Shown here: positions 17,506 to 27,728 of the stretch, piece by piece
How positions within the stretch are numbered: the stretch's first letter is position 1
Layout: the number at the start of each line of letters is the position of its first letter
Assembly: GCA_017527865.1 (NCBI GenBank)
Contig: JAFXPN010000001.1
Span: 1-64,000, forward strand
Direction of reading: 5' to 3'
DNA length: 64,000 nt
DNA from: Clostridiales bacterium
GTDB lineage: Bacteria > Bacillota > Clostridia > Saccharofermentanales > Saccharofermentanaceae
Made by a program: the position numbers and the translations under genes
Notes under the pieces: model-generated
Databases searched by the model: none
Told to the model about the DNA's origin: nothing
What the model saw: only the letters and a program-made list of their open reading frames with translations

Positions 17506-18897
17506 TTGGATATGGGGCACGGGCAGGTACCTGAATTTTTGAAAGAGTCCTTGAAATTCGGCATTAATCTCGGACTTGAGAGAATGGAAGAACTGGACCG
17601 CATCCTCGGGAATCCCGAGGACGGGCTTAAGGCTGTTCATATAGCGGGCACCAACGGAAAAGGATCGACAGCTTCATTCATATGCGCATGCCTTGCCGAG
17701 GCCGGATACAAAGTCGGCATATATACGTCTCCGTATCTTGAAAGATTCTCCGAGCGTATGCGCATTATCAACGGTAAAGAAGGACTGGACCGGAGCCTGA
17801 CCGATGAAGAAGAAGGCGAGATAAGCACGGAAGATCTGGACCGTTTGGCGGAAAGGGTCAAGGCTGCTTCAGACGATATGACATCCAGAGGATTCGAGCA
17901 TCCGACGGAATTTGAGCTTATGACCGCCCTGTGCTTCCTGTGGTTTAAAGAGAATGATGTGGATATTGCGGTTCTTGAGACGGGACTCGGAGGAAGGCTT
18001 GATTCTACCAATGTGATAAGCAAGCCGCTCGCAACTGTCATTACTTCGATAGGGTTCGATCATCAGGACAGACTGGGCGATACTATCGAACAGATAACGG
18101 CAGAAAAGGCGGGTATATTTAAGGAAGGCGTACCTGTCTTCGCCGCTGATCCCGCAATAATGCTCCTCGATGAGACTTCGAAGGAAAAGGTAAAAAGCAC
18201 GCTCTTAACGGAAGCTAAAAGGAAAAATGCATATCCCGTAAAGTTTGCCGGAGACCCGGAATGCGAAGTCCGGTTTACGGATGACGGCAGGATGCTTTTC
18301 GAAGCAGGAGGAGAGGAATATCAGACTGTTCTTCAGGGACGACATCAGGCGTACAATGCCTCAGTTGCAATTGCAGTCCTCAAGGATGTCTTCGGCCTTT
18401 CTTATGAGACGATAAGAGCAGGTATAGATAAGACACGGTGGAAGGGAAGGGCGGAGATCCTCTCTTCGGATCCTGCCGTTATAATCGACGGAGGCCATAA
18501 CGTTCAGTGTGCGCAAAGTCTTATGTCCGTGCTCAGGCAGATGTGCGGCGCAAGATTCAGTGATCTTCGGTTCCGCGTTGTCATCGGCGTTATGAGTGAC
18601 AAGAATGTCGAGGGGATGATAAGGACCTTTAAAGAGGCGGGCCTGGATCCTGTGCAGGTATATGCCGTAAACGTGGATAACCCCCGTTCAATGTCCCCTG
18701 ACAGTCTTTCTAAATTGATCCGGTTCGTGTATAATGACTTGATTATGCCTATGAGCTTTGACAGTGCAGAGGATGCGGTGTCTGAAGCCTGCCGGAAAAC
18801 ACGCGAGGACGGCATCCCTTTACTCGTAACCGGTTCGCTCTATCTCATAGGCGAGGTACGAGGTAAGTTATGCACGATTATAAACAACTGGCGTTGA
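17506..18897 (+). CDS. folC: Folylpolyglutamate synthase / dihydrofolate synthase
   Basis: Adds glutamates to folates with ATP, keeping them in the cell. The 463-residue product has the Mur-ligase-like P-loop HIAGTNGKGSTASF near residue 46, TSPYLERFSERMRI, VLETGLGGRLDSTNVI, SIGFDHQDRLGDT and the C-terminal-domain VIIDGGHN. The start appears to be TTG 17506, six bases after GGGGGA; ATG 17512 (two codons in) is possible but has looser spacing. The 3' end overlaps the next gene by 28 bases. Its neighbours show no other folate gene. Confidence 0.95.
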   Translation: MDMGHGQVPEFLKESLKFGINLGLERMEELDRILGNPEDGLKAVHIAGTNGKGSTASFICACLAEAGYKVGIYTSPYLERFSERMRIINGKEGLDRSLTDEEEGEISTEDLDRLAERVKAASDDMTSRGFEHPTEFELMTALCFLWFKENDVDIAVLETGLGGRLDSTNVISKPLATVITSIGFDHQDRLGDTIEQITAEKAGIFKEGVPVFAADPAIMLLDETSKEKVKSTLLTEAKRKNAYPVKFAGDPECEVRFTDDGRMLFEAGGEEYQTVLQGRHQAYNASVAIAVLKDVFGLSYETIRAGIDKTRWKGRAEILSSDPAVIIDGGHNVQCAQSLMSVLRQMCGARFSDLRFRVVIGVMSDKNVEGMIRTFKEAGLDPVQVYAVNVDNPRSMSPDSLSKLIRFVYNDLIMPMSFDSAEDAVSEACRKTREDGIPLLVTGSLYLIGEVRGKLCTIINNWR

Positions 18898-19700
18898 TGC
18901 TGCGGCCCATGGAGGAGAAAGACATGATCCTCTATGATATGAGCGCAGAAGATAAAGCGTACGCCGTTAAGCAGTTTAACCGCGCATTGATGAACCTTCA
19001 GCATGACGGCACCGATGTCGCGCAGATAATGTTGAAGCCCCTTATCACAAAGTATCCTACATGGGGAGATACAGCTCTGGTCTACGGTCTGTGTCTTGCA
19101 AGGGAAGGACAGTATAAAAGGGCGGCAGATGCCATAGAATACGCAGTCAACAATTCTCTTGCTTCCGAACAGCATCTTACCGTTGCCCAGGAAGCCATGA
19201 GGATGATAAAGGCCGACGAAGCTCAGCCCGACCCCGTGCCTGAGGTTAAGAAACACAGGAGCGGATCATCGGCAATGATCGGAGACGGTTCGTCGGATCC
19301 TTCGGCAAGAGTCGGAATGCAGGCGCCGATACTTATGCGCGCTTCCACAGGCAGAAACGATTTTAAGATGGCTTCCGAGAAGGAACGCCGCGATGTCATG
19401 ATGCGGTCGAGTTCCGGAGCGGACGAGTTAAACGATGATGTTAACGTTGCTGACCTGCGGACACCGGCGGATAACATGAGACTTGCCGTAAAGATCATAG
19501 CTGCGGTCATTATCACTGCGGCTGTTGTCCTGCTTACGGTATTTGTGATAATACCGACTGCCGCGAAGGTAAAGAACAGTTCCGATACTTCCGCGAGACT
19601 CGATTTCCTTATAGCTAAGCTCGAGGAGAAAAAGGCTGATCCCGAAGTAGCGGCGATAATAGATGAATATGCACAGAACTATGGCGGAAACGGAGTGTAA
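18870..19700 (+). CDS. TPR-like single-pass membrane protein
   Basis: 276 residues, unidentified. Residues about 22-110 are helical pairs with a TPR-like pattern (KQFNRALMNLQHDGTDVAQI, then LVYGLCLAREGQYKRAADAI). A polar, Ser/Arg-rich linker follows, then one membrane helix (about 211-232, Ile/Val/Ala rich) and a short outside tail. The ATG at 18870 lies inside folC, giving a 28-base overlap and likely coupling; the GAGGT before it is a plausible ribosome binding site. Similar architectures serve as scaffolds in surface-protein assembly, but nothing here specifies a partner. Confidence 0.75.
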   Translation: MHDYKQLALMLRPMEEKDMILYDMSAEDKAYAVKQFNRALMNLQHDGTDVAQIMLKPLITKYPTWGDTALVYGLCLAREGQYKRAADAIEYAVNNSLASEQHLTVAQEAMRMIKADEAQPDPVPEVKKHRSGSSAMIGDGSSDPSARVGMQAPILMRASTGRNDFKMASEKERRDVMMRSSSGADELNDDVNVADLRTPADNMRLAVKIIAAVIITAAVVLLTVFVIIPTAAKVKNSSDTSARLDFLIAKLEEKKADPEVAAIIDEYAQNYGGNGV

Positions 19701-19709
19701 CACCAGAAT

Positions 19710-21215
19710 ATGAAGTATGTAAGCACCAGAGGTTTTGAAGGAAGATTTACTGCCGAAGAGGCTATCATTATGGGCATCGCGCCCGACGGCGGCCTTTTTG
19801 TCCCGGAGTCGATCCCCGTGCTGTCCGATGATGATATCGAACAGATGAAGAATATGAGCTTCTGTGAGATATCGGCAAGAGTGCTGTCGAAGTACATGGA
19901 TGATTTTACCGAGGATGAGCTCCTGGGATACACGAGAGAAGCATACAGCGAGGAGAAGTGGGGAGAGGATCCCGTGCCGCTTGTCCAGCTCAATTCATAT
20001 AACGACCGTGAATATATCCTTGAACTCTGGCACGGACCGACATGTGCATTTAAGGACGTTGCGCTTCAGCTTCTGCCCCACCTTATGACGGCTTCGATCA
20101 GAAAGACAGGAGAGTCAAAGAAGATCTGCATACTGACGGCAACATCGGGCGATACGGGAAAAGCTGCGCTCGAGGGATTTAAAGACCTTCCCGGGACGGA
20201 GATCATAGTCTTCTATCCCACGGGCGGTGTCTCCGAAGCCCAGAAACTCCAGATGGTGACGACGACAGGCGATAATACCCACGTAATTGCTGTCAACGGA
20301 TGTTTTGATGATGCCCAGACCGGCGTAAAGAAGATCTTTGCCGATGAGGCCTTCAATGAAGAGCTCCTTTCGAAGGGGATAAAGCTTTCTTCGGCAAATT
20401 CCATCAACTGGGGACGTCTGGCTCCTCAGATCGCTTATTATGTCTATTCATACATCGAGCTTCTGCGCCGTGAGAAGATAACGAAGGGTGAATCGATCAA
20501 TATCGTTGTTCCTACGGGCAACTTCGGCAATATCCTTGCGGCATGGTTTGCAAAACAGATGGGGATCCCGGTCCACAGGCTTATCTGCGCTTCCAACAGG
20601 AATAAAGTGCTCTGCGATTTCTTCTCATCCGGAAAATATGACAGAAACCGCGAATTCTATAAGACTTCATCTCCTTCTATGGATATCCTTATCTCGTCTA
20701 ATCTCGAAAGGCTTCTGTACGAGATCACGGACAAGGATCCCGATAAGGTCAAGGATTGGATGAATAAGCTTAACACCGAGGGTGTTTATAAAGTTGATCC
20801 GCAGACACTGAAGCGCATGCAGATGCTGTTCGTCGGAGGGTTTGCCGATGAGACCGGTGTGTCTAAGACGATCCTCGATGTATATGACAGGACGGACAAT
20901 ATCGTCGATACGCATACCGCCGTTGGATTCAATATCTACAACCGTTATCACGGCAGATCCGGAGACGAGTGCAAGACAGTATTTGCTTCTACGGCATCTC
21001 CTTTTAAATTCTCTGCCGCGGTAATGGATGCGATCAAAGGTGAGGGATTCTCACGCGACAAGTCGATCGAGGAAGTCATAACGGAACTGTCTGACGAGAG
21101 CGGACTTCCGATTCCTGACGCCATAAAGGATCTTTCTTCAAAACCCGTTCTGCACAAGGACGTGATCGAGAAGGAAGACATGGAAGCAAAGGTCAGGAGC
21201 ATTTTGTTAGGATAA
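19710..21215 (+). CDS. thrC: Threonine synthase
   Basis: Pyridoxal-phosphate enzyme that turns O-phosphohomoserine into threonine. The 501-residue protein opens MKYVSTRGFEGRFTAEEAI and has DGGLFVPESIP, then WHGPTCAFKDVALQLLPHL where Lys115 is the expected PLP lysine, and TATSGDTGKAALEGF for phosphate binding. The length fits the longer, E. coli/yeast-like class of the enzyme. The start follows the upstream stop by 9 bases, and the visible GGAG is rather far (about 16 bases), so translation may be coupled. Other threonine genes (hom, thrB) are not in the window. Confidence 0.96.
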   Translation: MKYVSTRGFEGRFTAEEAIIMGIAPDGGLFVPESIPVLSDDDIEQMKNMSFCEISARVLSKYMDDFTEDELLGYTREAYSEEKWGEDPVPLVQLNSYNDREYILELWHGPTCAFKDVALQLLPHLMTASIRKTGESKKICILTATSGDTGKAALEGFKDLPGTEIIVFYPTGGVSEAQKLQMVTTTGDNTHVIAVNGCFDDAQTGVKKIFADEAFNEELLSKGIKLSSANSINWGRLAPQIAYYVYSYIELLRREKITKGESINIVVPTGNFGNILAAWFAKQMGIPVHRLICASNRNKVLCDFFSSGKYDRNREFYKTSSPSMDILISSNLERLLYEITDKDPDKVKDWMNKLNTEGVYKVDPQTLKRMQMLFVGGFADETGVSKTILDVYDRTDNIVDTHTAVGFNIYNRYHGRSGDECKTVFASTASPFKFSAAVMDAIKGEGFSRDKSIEEVITELSDESGLPIPDAIKDLSSKPVLHKDVIEKEDMEAKVRSILLG

Positions 21216-21239
21216 TTATTTTTTCAGGGGGAACGACAA

Positions 21240-24200
21240 ATGCCAAAGAGAGAAGACATTAACAAGATCCTTATCATCGGTTCCGGCCCGATCATCATCG
21301 GTCAGGCTTGTGAGTTCGATTATTCAGGAACCCAGGCGTGTAAGGCTCTAAGAAAACTGGGTTATGAGATTGTACTTGTCAACAGCAATCCTGCAACCAT
21401 CATGACGGATCCCGATGTTGCTGACAGAACTTATATCGAGCCTCTTAATGTAAATCGGATAGAACAGATAATCGACAAGGAAAGACCTGATGCGTTGCTT
21501 CCCAATCTCGGAGGCCAGTCGGGTCTTAATCTTTGTTCCGAGCTTTCCAAGGCAGGTGTGCTCGATAAATACAATGTTCAGGTCATAGGCGTTCAGGTCG
21601 ATGCGATAGAGAGAGGCGAGGACCGTATCGAATTCAAGAATACAATGGATTCGCTGGGCATCGAGATGCCGAGATCTCACGAAGCTTATTCGGTGGAAGA
21701 AGCTTTGAAGATAGCTGAAGAGCTTCATTATCCGGTTGTTTTAAGACCTGCATATACTATGGGAGGCGCAGGCGGCGGTCTTGTCTACAATGTCGATGAA
21801 CTGAAAATCGTCTGCGAGAGAGGTCTTCAGGCTTCCCTCATTCATCAGGTCCTCGTAGAGGAGTCCATCGCAGGATGGGAAGAACTCGAGCTCGAGGTAG
21901 TAAGAGACGCCAAGAATAACAAGATCACAGTCTGTTTCATCGAGAACATCGATCCTATCGGCGTACATACAGGTGACTCATTCTGTTCCGCTCCCATGCT
22001 CACGATATCTGAGGATGTTCAGCAGAAGCTTCAGGAGCAGTCCTATAAGATAGTCGAAGCTATCCAGGTTATCGGCGGTTGTAACTGCCAGTTCGCTCAT
22101 GATCCCGTTACGGACAGAACCGTTGTTATTGAGATCAACCCCAGAACTTCAAGGTCTTCCGCTTTGGCTTCCAAGGCTACGGGTTTCCCTATCGCATTCG
22201 TATCAGCGCTTCTTGCCTGCGGTCTCACTCTTGATGAGATTCCCTGCGGCAAGTACGGAACACTCGACAAGTATGTTCCTGACGGCGATTATGTAGTTAT
22301 AAAGTTCGCCAGATGGGCATTCGAGAAGTTCAAGGGTGCTTCAGACAAGCTCGGCACACAGATGCGCGCCGTCGGTGAGGTCATGAGCATCGGTAAGACA
22401 TACAAGGAAGCTTTCCAGAAAGCGATAAGGAGTCTTGAGAAGGACAGATACGGATTGGGATTTGCCAAGAATTTTAATGAGCTTACGAAGGAAGAACTCC
22501 TCGCTCAGCTTATATATCCTACTTCCGAGAGACAGTTCGTTATCTACGAGGCTCTTCGAAAAGGTGCAACCATTGATGAGATATTCGAACTGACCAAGAT
22601 CAAGCACTGGTTCCTCGAGCAGATGAAGGAACTCGTTGATGAGGAGAATGCTCTCATTGCCATGAAGGGCAGCGTTCCCTCTGAGGATGTACTTCGTAAG
22701 GCTAAGTGTGACGGTTTCGCTGATAAGTACTTGAGCAAGATCCTCGAAGTACCCGAGGAAGATATCAGAAATGCGCGTTATCAATACGGCATCAGGGAAG
22801 CATGGGAAGGCGTACACGTAAGCGGAACACAGGATGCTGCTTACTACTATTCCTCCTACAACATTCCCGAGGATAAGTCTCCTTCTTCCGACAACAAGAA
22901 GGTCATGATCCTGGGCGGAGGTCCCAACAGGATAGGTCAGGGAATCGAGTTCGACTACTGCTGCGTTCATGCTGCACTCGCGCTGAAGAAGCTCGGCTTC
23001 GAATCCATTATCGTTAACTGCAACCCCGAGACGGTCTCCACGGACTACGACACATCAGACAAGCTCTACTTCGAGCCGTTAACGCTTGAGGACGTACTCG
23101 CTATTTACGAGAAGGAGAAACCTCTGGGTGTTATCGCTTCGTTCGGCGGACAGACCCCTCTGAATCTCGCCGCAGACCTTAAGAAGTACGGAGTAAACAT
23201 TCTCGGTACATCACCTGAGACGATCGATCTTGCCGAGGACAGAGATCTGTTCAGAGCAATGATGGATAAGCTTCAGATCCCCATGCCTGAGGCAGGAATG
23301 GCTTCCACTGTAGAAGAGGCAGTGCAGATCGCCAACAAGATCGGTTACCCTGTAATGGTACGTCCTTCTTACGTTCTCGGCGGACGCGGAATGGAAGTCG
23401 TTCATGACGATGATATGATGAGGATCTACATGGCTGCTGCAGAAGGTGTTACACCTGACAGACCTATCCTCATCGACAGATTCCTTCACCATGCCACAGA
23501 GTGTGAGGCCGATGCCATCTCTGACGGCGAGAATTGCTTTGTTCCTGCCGTTATGGAGCATATAGAGCTTGCAGGTGTTCACTCCGGCGACTCCGCCTGT
23601 ATGCTTCCTTCTCAGAATCTTACTCCCGAACAGGTAGAGACGATCAGAGATTACACCAAGAAGATAGCGGTCGAGATGAATGTCGTAGGTCTTATGAACA
23701 TGCAGTACGCTATCGAAGACGGTGTAGTTTATGTGCTCGAGGCTAATCCCCGCGCTTCGAGAACCGTACCTCTCGTATCCAAGGTAACTTCGGTAAACAT
23801 GGTAAGGATCGCTACCGATATCATGACAAGCTCCATTACGGGCAGACCTTCACCTGTTAAGGATCTTAAAAACAAGAAGATCTCACACTGCGGTGTCAAG
23901 GAAGCGGTATTCCCGTTCAATATGTTCCAGGAGGTTGATCCTGTTTTGGGACCCGAGATGAGGTCTACAGGTGAGGTCTTAGGTCTTTCCGACAATGTCG
24001 GCGAGGCTTACTACAAGGCCCAGGAGGCAACACAGACAGTTCTTCCTTTGGAAGGCAGTGTTCTTCTCTCTGTATGTGACAGAGATAAGGGGGATCTCCT
24101 TGAGGTTGCTCGCGGGTTTAATGATATCGGCTTTAAGATTTTTGCGACAGGCGGTACATTTGACATGATCAAAGCTGACGGTATTCCTGTTACCAAGGTT

Positions 24201-24461
24201 AAGAAGATGTATGAGGGGCGTCCCAATATCTCGGATATGATAACTAACGGAGAGCTTGATCTCATCATTAACACTCCTGCAGGTAAAACATCTGTCCATG
24301 ATGATTCCTACATCCGTAAGGAAGCTATCAGACACAAGGTTCCTTATATTACGACCATGGCAGCGGCAAAGGCTTCCGCCGAGGGTATCAAAGCTGTTAA
24401 GAACAATACTCACATCGGAGTCAAGGCACTGCAGGATTACCATGCGGAGATAGAAACGTAA
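21240..24461 (+). CDS. carB: Carbamoyl-phosphate synthase, large subunit
   Basis: Makes carbamoyl phosphate for pyrimidines and arginine from bicarbonate, ATP and ammonia delivered by the small subunit. The 1073-residue product has both ATP-grasp halves: KILIIGSGPIIIGQACEFDY at the N-terminus and the homologous KVMILGGGPNRIGQGIEFDY in the second half, RPAYTMGGAGGG and RPSYVLGGRGME glycine loops, and a C-terminal MGS-like allosteric domain (about 930-1073, FNDIGFKIFATGGT). AGGGGGAA precedes the ATG. The partner carA is not adjacent. Codon bias suggests strong expression. Confidence 0.98.
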   Translation: MPKREDINKILIIGSGPIIIGQACEFDYSGTQACKALRKLGYEIVLVNSNPATIMTDPDVADRTYIEPLNVNRIEQIIDKERPDALLPNLGGQSGLNLCSELSKAGVLDKYNVQVIGVQVDAIERGEDRIEFKNTMDSLGIEMPRSHEAYSVEEALKIAEELHYPVVLRPAYTMGGAGGGLVYNVDELKIVCERGLQASLIHQVLVEESIAGWEELELEVVRDAKNNKITVCFIENIDPIGVHTGDSFCSAPMLTISEDVQQKLQEQSYKIVEAIQVIGGCNCQFAHDPVTDRTVVIEINPRTSRSSALASKATGFPIAFVSALLACGLTLDEIPCGKYGTLDKYVPDGDYVVIKFARWAFEKFKGASDKLGTQMRAVGEVMSIGKTYKEAFQKAIRSLEKDRYGLGFAKNFNELTKEELLAQLIYPTSERQFVIYEALRKGATIDEIFELTKIKHWFLEQMKELVDEENALIAMKGSVPSEDVLRKAKCDGFADKYLSKILEVPEEDIRNARYQYGIREAWEGVHVSGTQDAAYYYSSYNIPEDKSPSSDNKKVMILGGGPNRIGQGIEFDYCCVHAALALKKLGFESIIVNCNPETVSTDYDTSDKLYFEPLTLEDVLAIYEKEKPLGVIASFGGQTPLNLAADLKKYGVNILGTSPETIDLAEDRDLFRAMMDKLQIPMPEAGMASTVEEAVQIANKIGYPVMVRPSYVLGGRGMEVVHDDDMMRIYMAAAEGVTPDRPILIDRFLHHATECEADAISDGENCFVPAVMEHIELAGVHSGDSACMLPSQNLTPEQVETIRDYTKKIAVEMNVVGLMNMQYAIEDGVVYVLEANPRASRTVPLVSKVTSVNMVRIATDIMTSSITGRPSPVKDLKNKKISHCGVKEAVFPFNMFQEVDPVLGPEMRSTGEVLGLSDNVGEAYYKAQEATQTVLPLEGSVLLSVCDRDKGDLLEVARGFNDIGFKIFATGGTFDMIKADGIPVTKVKKMYEGRPNISDMITNGELDLIINTPAGKTSVHDDSYIRKEAIRHKVPYITTMAAAKASAEGIKAVKNNTHIGVKALQDYHAEIET

Positions 24462-24486
24462 TCGATATCTTAACCGGGTAAGAATT

Positions 24487-26130
24487 GTGAAACGAAGACT
24501 GCTGATAGACTTAGACCTCGTTATCTGCGTAACGCTCATGCTGGTTGTTTGCATGATGTTTTTCTATAAGTCTGAAGGCTTCAGCAGTGTCATCATAAGC
24601 GAGAGTTATTCTGACGGCTGGTACTATGATGACGGCAGCAAGGTGGATTTTTCTGATCTGCGCAACGGGCTTGAGACACATGAGATAAGCAGGGTGATCA
24701 CTCCGGAAGAGGTCAAAGGCGCAGATCTTTGCTTCGAGACAAGCAATCTGTTCTTTGACGTATTCATCGATGATGATCTCATCTACGATTATCATCCGGA
24801 TATCATGAGGATATGCGGCACATGTTACGGGGAGAGCTTCCATACTGTCGATATCCCGAGGTTTTCCGAGCAGAGCGAGCTTCGCATTGTTTATCAGCCT
24901 TTAAGGGATTCATCATCGGTAACATTCCGTTTGATGCAGCTTAATGACGGCGGGTCATATCTTCGTAATCTGTACTCGGTCAATTTCCCGAAGTTTATGG
25001 AGTGTTTTGCCGTATTTATCATAGGGCTTACCCTTGTCGTGATCGGGTTTATCCTGAATAAGGATACGGACCGCATTATCGAGACCGTATCGGTAGGTAC
25101 GATGGCTATTGTGCTTGCAATGTGGACGAGTTCGGGCACGAAGGTATTTCAGCTGATAGGCGGTAATCCCGCGTTTATCCGTCTTGTCGATTATCTGTCT
25201 CTGATGTGGCTTCCCGTACCTGTTATACTCTTTGCCGCGGCTGTTACCGATAAGGTCAGGTCAATATCGACAAAGATCGTATTGGTTCTTGTCAGTCTGA
25301 ATACGGTGATCACGTTTACATGTGTGTTATGCGGCATGGGCGATTATCACGATATGCTGATCCTGACTCATATCGTTATCGGTATCGGTGTCGTCTGTCT
25401 TATAAATCTGCTCGTCTCGTCCATAAAGAAATCACAAAAGATCAGCAGGGGACTCAAGGTCCTTCTTGTGGCTTTCGGTATTCTGATATTATCGGGCATC
25501 GGCGATGCTACCAGGTATTATCTTATTACTGCGGAGGATTCCTCCAGAGTAACAAGGATCGGTCTTTTCATCTTTGTCATTGTACTTGCAAGCTACGAAC
25601 TGTCGAGCTTTATCGGACTCCACAAGAAGAGCACCGAAGCCGAAGTCATGCACAGGCTCGCTCATATTGACGGACTCACGGGGATGCTCAACCGTCTTGC
25701 GTTTACCGAGGATGAGCGAGAGATAAAAAATGCGAAGGAAGGCAGATACCTTTTCGCACAGTTTGATATCAACTTCCTTAAGAAGATGAACGATACATAC
25801 GGGCATTCCTTCGGTGACAGGTTCATAATCGCGGCAGCGGATGCCATTACGGGCAGCTTCGGAAAATGCGGCAAAGGATACCGCGTCGGCGGGGACGAGT
25901 TCATTGTCATCGTCGAGGGCGATTCCTGCGAAAAGGATTTTGATGATCAGATTCCTGAGTTTGAGCGGCTTGTTAAACAGGCGAACGAGGAACAGCAGTT
26001 CCCGATCCCTCTTGTTATAGCATACGGCAGATCGGTCTATACTGCGGGAGCAGGCTCGTTTGATGATACCGAGAAGACCGCGGATAAACTCATGTATGAT
26101 AATAAAATGGCCTTAAAGGCTTCAGTATAA
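24487..26130 (+). CDS. Seven-helix sensor diguanylate cyclase
   Basis: 547 residues. One N-terminal helix (about 9-27), an extracytoplasmic domain (about 30-170, beta-rich, jelly-roll-like as in 7TMR-DISM sensors), seven predicted helices (about 173-385) and a cytoplasmic GGDEF domain (about 390-547). The GGDEF domain has a complete active site: FDINFLKKMNDTYGHSFGD and G468-G-D-E-F472. The usual inhibitory RxxD is absent (GKCG at that place), so product inhibition through that site is unlikely. It should make cyclic di-GMP in response to an outside cue. The start is GTG 24487 with a weak ribosome binding site. No PilZ or EAL gene is near. Confidence 0.9.
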   Translation: MKRRLLIDLDLVICVTLMLVVCMMFFYKSEGFSSVIISESYSDGWYYDDGSKVDFSDLRNGLETHEISRVITPEEVKGADLCFETSNLFFDVFIDDDLIYDYHPDIMRICGTCYGESFHTVDIPRFSEQSELRIVYQPLRDSSSVTFRLMQLNDGGSYLRNLYSVNFPKFMECFAVFIIGLTLVVIGFILNKDTDRIIETVSVGTMAIVLAMWTSSGTKVFQLIGGNPAFIRLVDYLSLMWLPVPVILFAAAVTDKVRSISTKIVLVLVSLNTVITFTCVLCGMGDYHDMLILTHIVIGIGVVCLINLLVSSIKKSQKISRGLKVLLVAFGILILSGIGDATRYYLITAEDSSRVTRIGLFIFVIVLASYELSSFIGLHKKSTEAEVMHRLAHIDGLTGMLNRLAFTEDEREIKNAKEGRYLFAQFDINFLKKMNDTYGHSFGDRFIIAAADAITGSFGKCGKGYRVGGDEFIVIVEGDSCEKDFDDQIPEFERLVKQANEEQQFPIPLVIAYGRSVYTAGAGSFDDTEKTADKLMYDNKMALKASV

Positions 26131-26144
26131 AGTTGGAGGAGTAT

Positions 26145-27713
26145 ATGTTAGAAACGCTGACAAAGATCAACGATGCGGTAAATTCGTTTGTTTGGACCAA
26201 GACGGGTGTATGGCTTCTTATAGCGACCGGCATCCTGATGACTGTTCTCACGAGAGGATTCCAGTTCTCGCATTTCAGACACTGGTGGAGAAAGACCATC
26301 GGTTCACTTCTGGATAAGAATGTTATCTCTCATACGGATGATAAGGCGACTATCTCGCAGTTTCAGGCACTTTGTACTGCACTTGCTGCCACGGTCGGCG
26401 TAGGCAATATCGCAGGTGTATCTGCAGCGATCATCACAGGCGGCCCCGGTGCGGTGTTCTGGATGTGGTTCGCTGCCGTCTTCGGCATGATGACAAACTA
26501 TTCAGAGAATGTACTCGGTATCTATTTCAGACGTAAGAACCATGCAGACGAGTGGTCCGGAGGCGCAATGTACTATCTCCAGGACGGTCTCGGCGGATAT
26601 CCTCATATGAAGATCGCAGGAAGAGTGCTCGCAGTTATCTTCGCCGTCTGTGCCGCGCTTGCTTCATTCGGTATCGGCAACATGGGTCAGGTAAACAAGA
26701 TAGTTATCAACTTTACGTCTTCCTTTGATATCAAGGCGCTGTCCTCCCACGTTCTTTACACATCAGGCGGTAAGGACATTACACTGTACATGCTTATTGT
26801 AGGCATCGTCCTCATGGTCCTTGTAGGATTCGTTGTTATCGGTGGTCTTCAGAGGATAGCGATCGTAGCTGAGAAGATCGTACCGTTCATGGTGCTTGCT
26901 TTCCTCGCAGGTTCTTTCGTGATCATATTCGTAAATATAGCTAATGTCCTTCCTGCATTTAAAGCAATCTTCGACGGTGCTTTCAGTGCTCCTGCCGTTT
27001 GGGGCGGCGCTACCGGTATCGCATTCAAGACGATCATAACTCAGGGCTGTAAGAGAGGTGTGTTCTCTAACGAGGCAGGTCTCGGTTCATCCGTTATGGT
27101 TCACAGCAACTCCAATGTTAAGGAGCCCGTTAAGCAGGGAATGTGGGGCATATTCGAGGTGTTCGCGGATACTATAATTGTTTGTACCATGACGGCTCTT
27201 GTTGTTCTTACATCCGGCGTTATCAATCTTAAGACAGGCGCTATCGAGACCGATACCGATGCGGTTCTGGTTGATGATGCATTCGATACGGTATTCAAGG
27301 TCGGTAATGTTAACATCGGCAGCATGTTTATTGCTCTTGCTATCCTGTTATTCGCTTTCACGACTGTGCTCGGCTGGTCTCAGTACGGTTCAAAGGCGGT
27401 CGAATATCTTGCAGGCAAGCATGCACCTGTTGCGACTAAGGTCTATAAAGTGATCTTCGTATTGCTCATCCTCTCCGGCGCTCTCATGACATCATCCATT
27501 GCATGGGACATTTCCGATACTTTTAACGGCATGATGATGATCCCCAACCTTATAGGTGTTCTTGCCATGAGCCCGCTCGTTAAAAAGATCACGATCAATT
27601 ATGCAGACAGAAGGATCAGAGGCAAGAAGGATGTAAAGCCCATTCTTTCTTATGATCCTAAGATCAACGAAGAGAATGCCAAGGCTCTTGCCGAGGATCC
27701 TAATCTCGACTGA
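26145..27713 (+). CDS. Sodium:alanine/glycine symporter (AGCS family)
   Basis: Imports alanine or glycine with Na+. ATG 26145 is chosen because GGAGGA (26135-26140) lies just before it; the upstream in-frame TTG would contain that site. The 522-residue protein has the AGCS pattern: VWTKTGVWLLIATGILMTVL, GVGNIAGVSAAIITGGPGAV, the FRRKNHADEWSGGAMYYLQD segment, GVFSNEAGLGSSVMVHSN and TVLGWSQYGSKAVEYLAG. About ten to eleven membrane helices are visible. It lies between the diguanylate cyclase and prepilin peptidase genes with short gaps, so one transcript is likely. Which amino acid it prefers cannot be read. Confidence 0.95.
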   Translation: MLETLTKINDAVNSFVWTKTGVWLLIATGILMTVLTRGFQFSHFRHWWRKTIGSLLDKNVISHTDDKATISQFQALCTALAATVGVGNIAGVSAAIITGGPGAVFWMWFAAVFGMMTNYSENVLGIYFRRKNHADEWSGGAMYYLQDGLGGYPHMKIAGRVLAVIFAVCAALASFGIGNMGQVNKIVINFTSSFDIKALSSHVLYTSGGKDITLYMLIVGIVLMVLVGFVVIGGLQRIAIVAEKIVPFMVLAFLAGSFVIIFVNIANVLPAFKAIFDGAFSAPAVWGGATGIAFKTIITQGCKRGVFSNEAGLGSSVMVHSNSNVKEPVKQGMWGIFEVFADTIIVCTMTALVVLTSGVINLKTGAIETDTDAVLVDDAFDTVFKVGNVNIGSMFIALAILLFAFTTVLGWSQYGSKAVEYLAGKHAPVATKVYKVIFVLLILSGALMTSSIAWDISDTFNGMMMIPNLIGVLAMSPLVKKITINYADRRIRGKKDVKPILSYDPKINEENAKALAEDPNLD

Positions 27714-27728
27714 TAAAGGAGTTATAAA

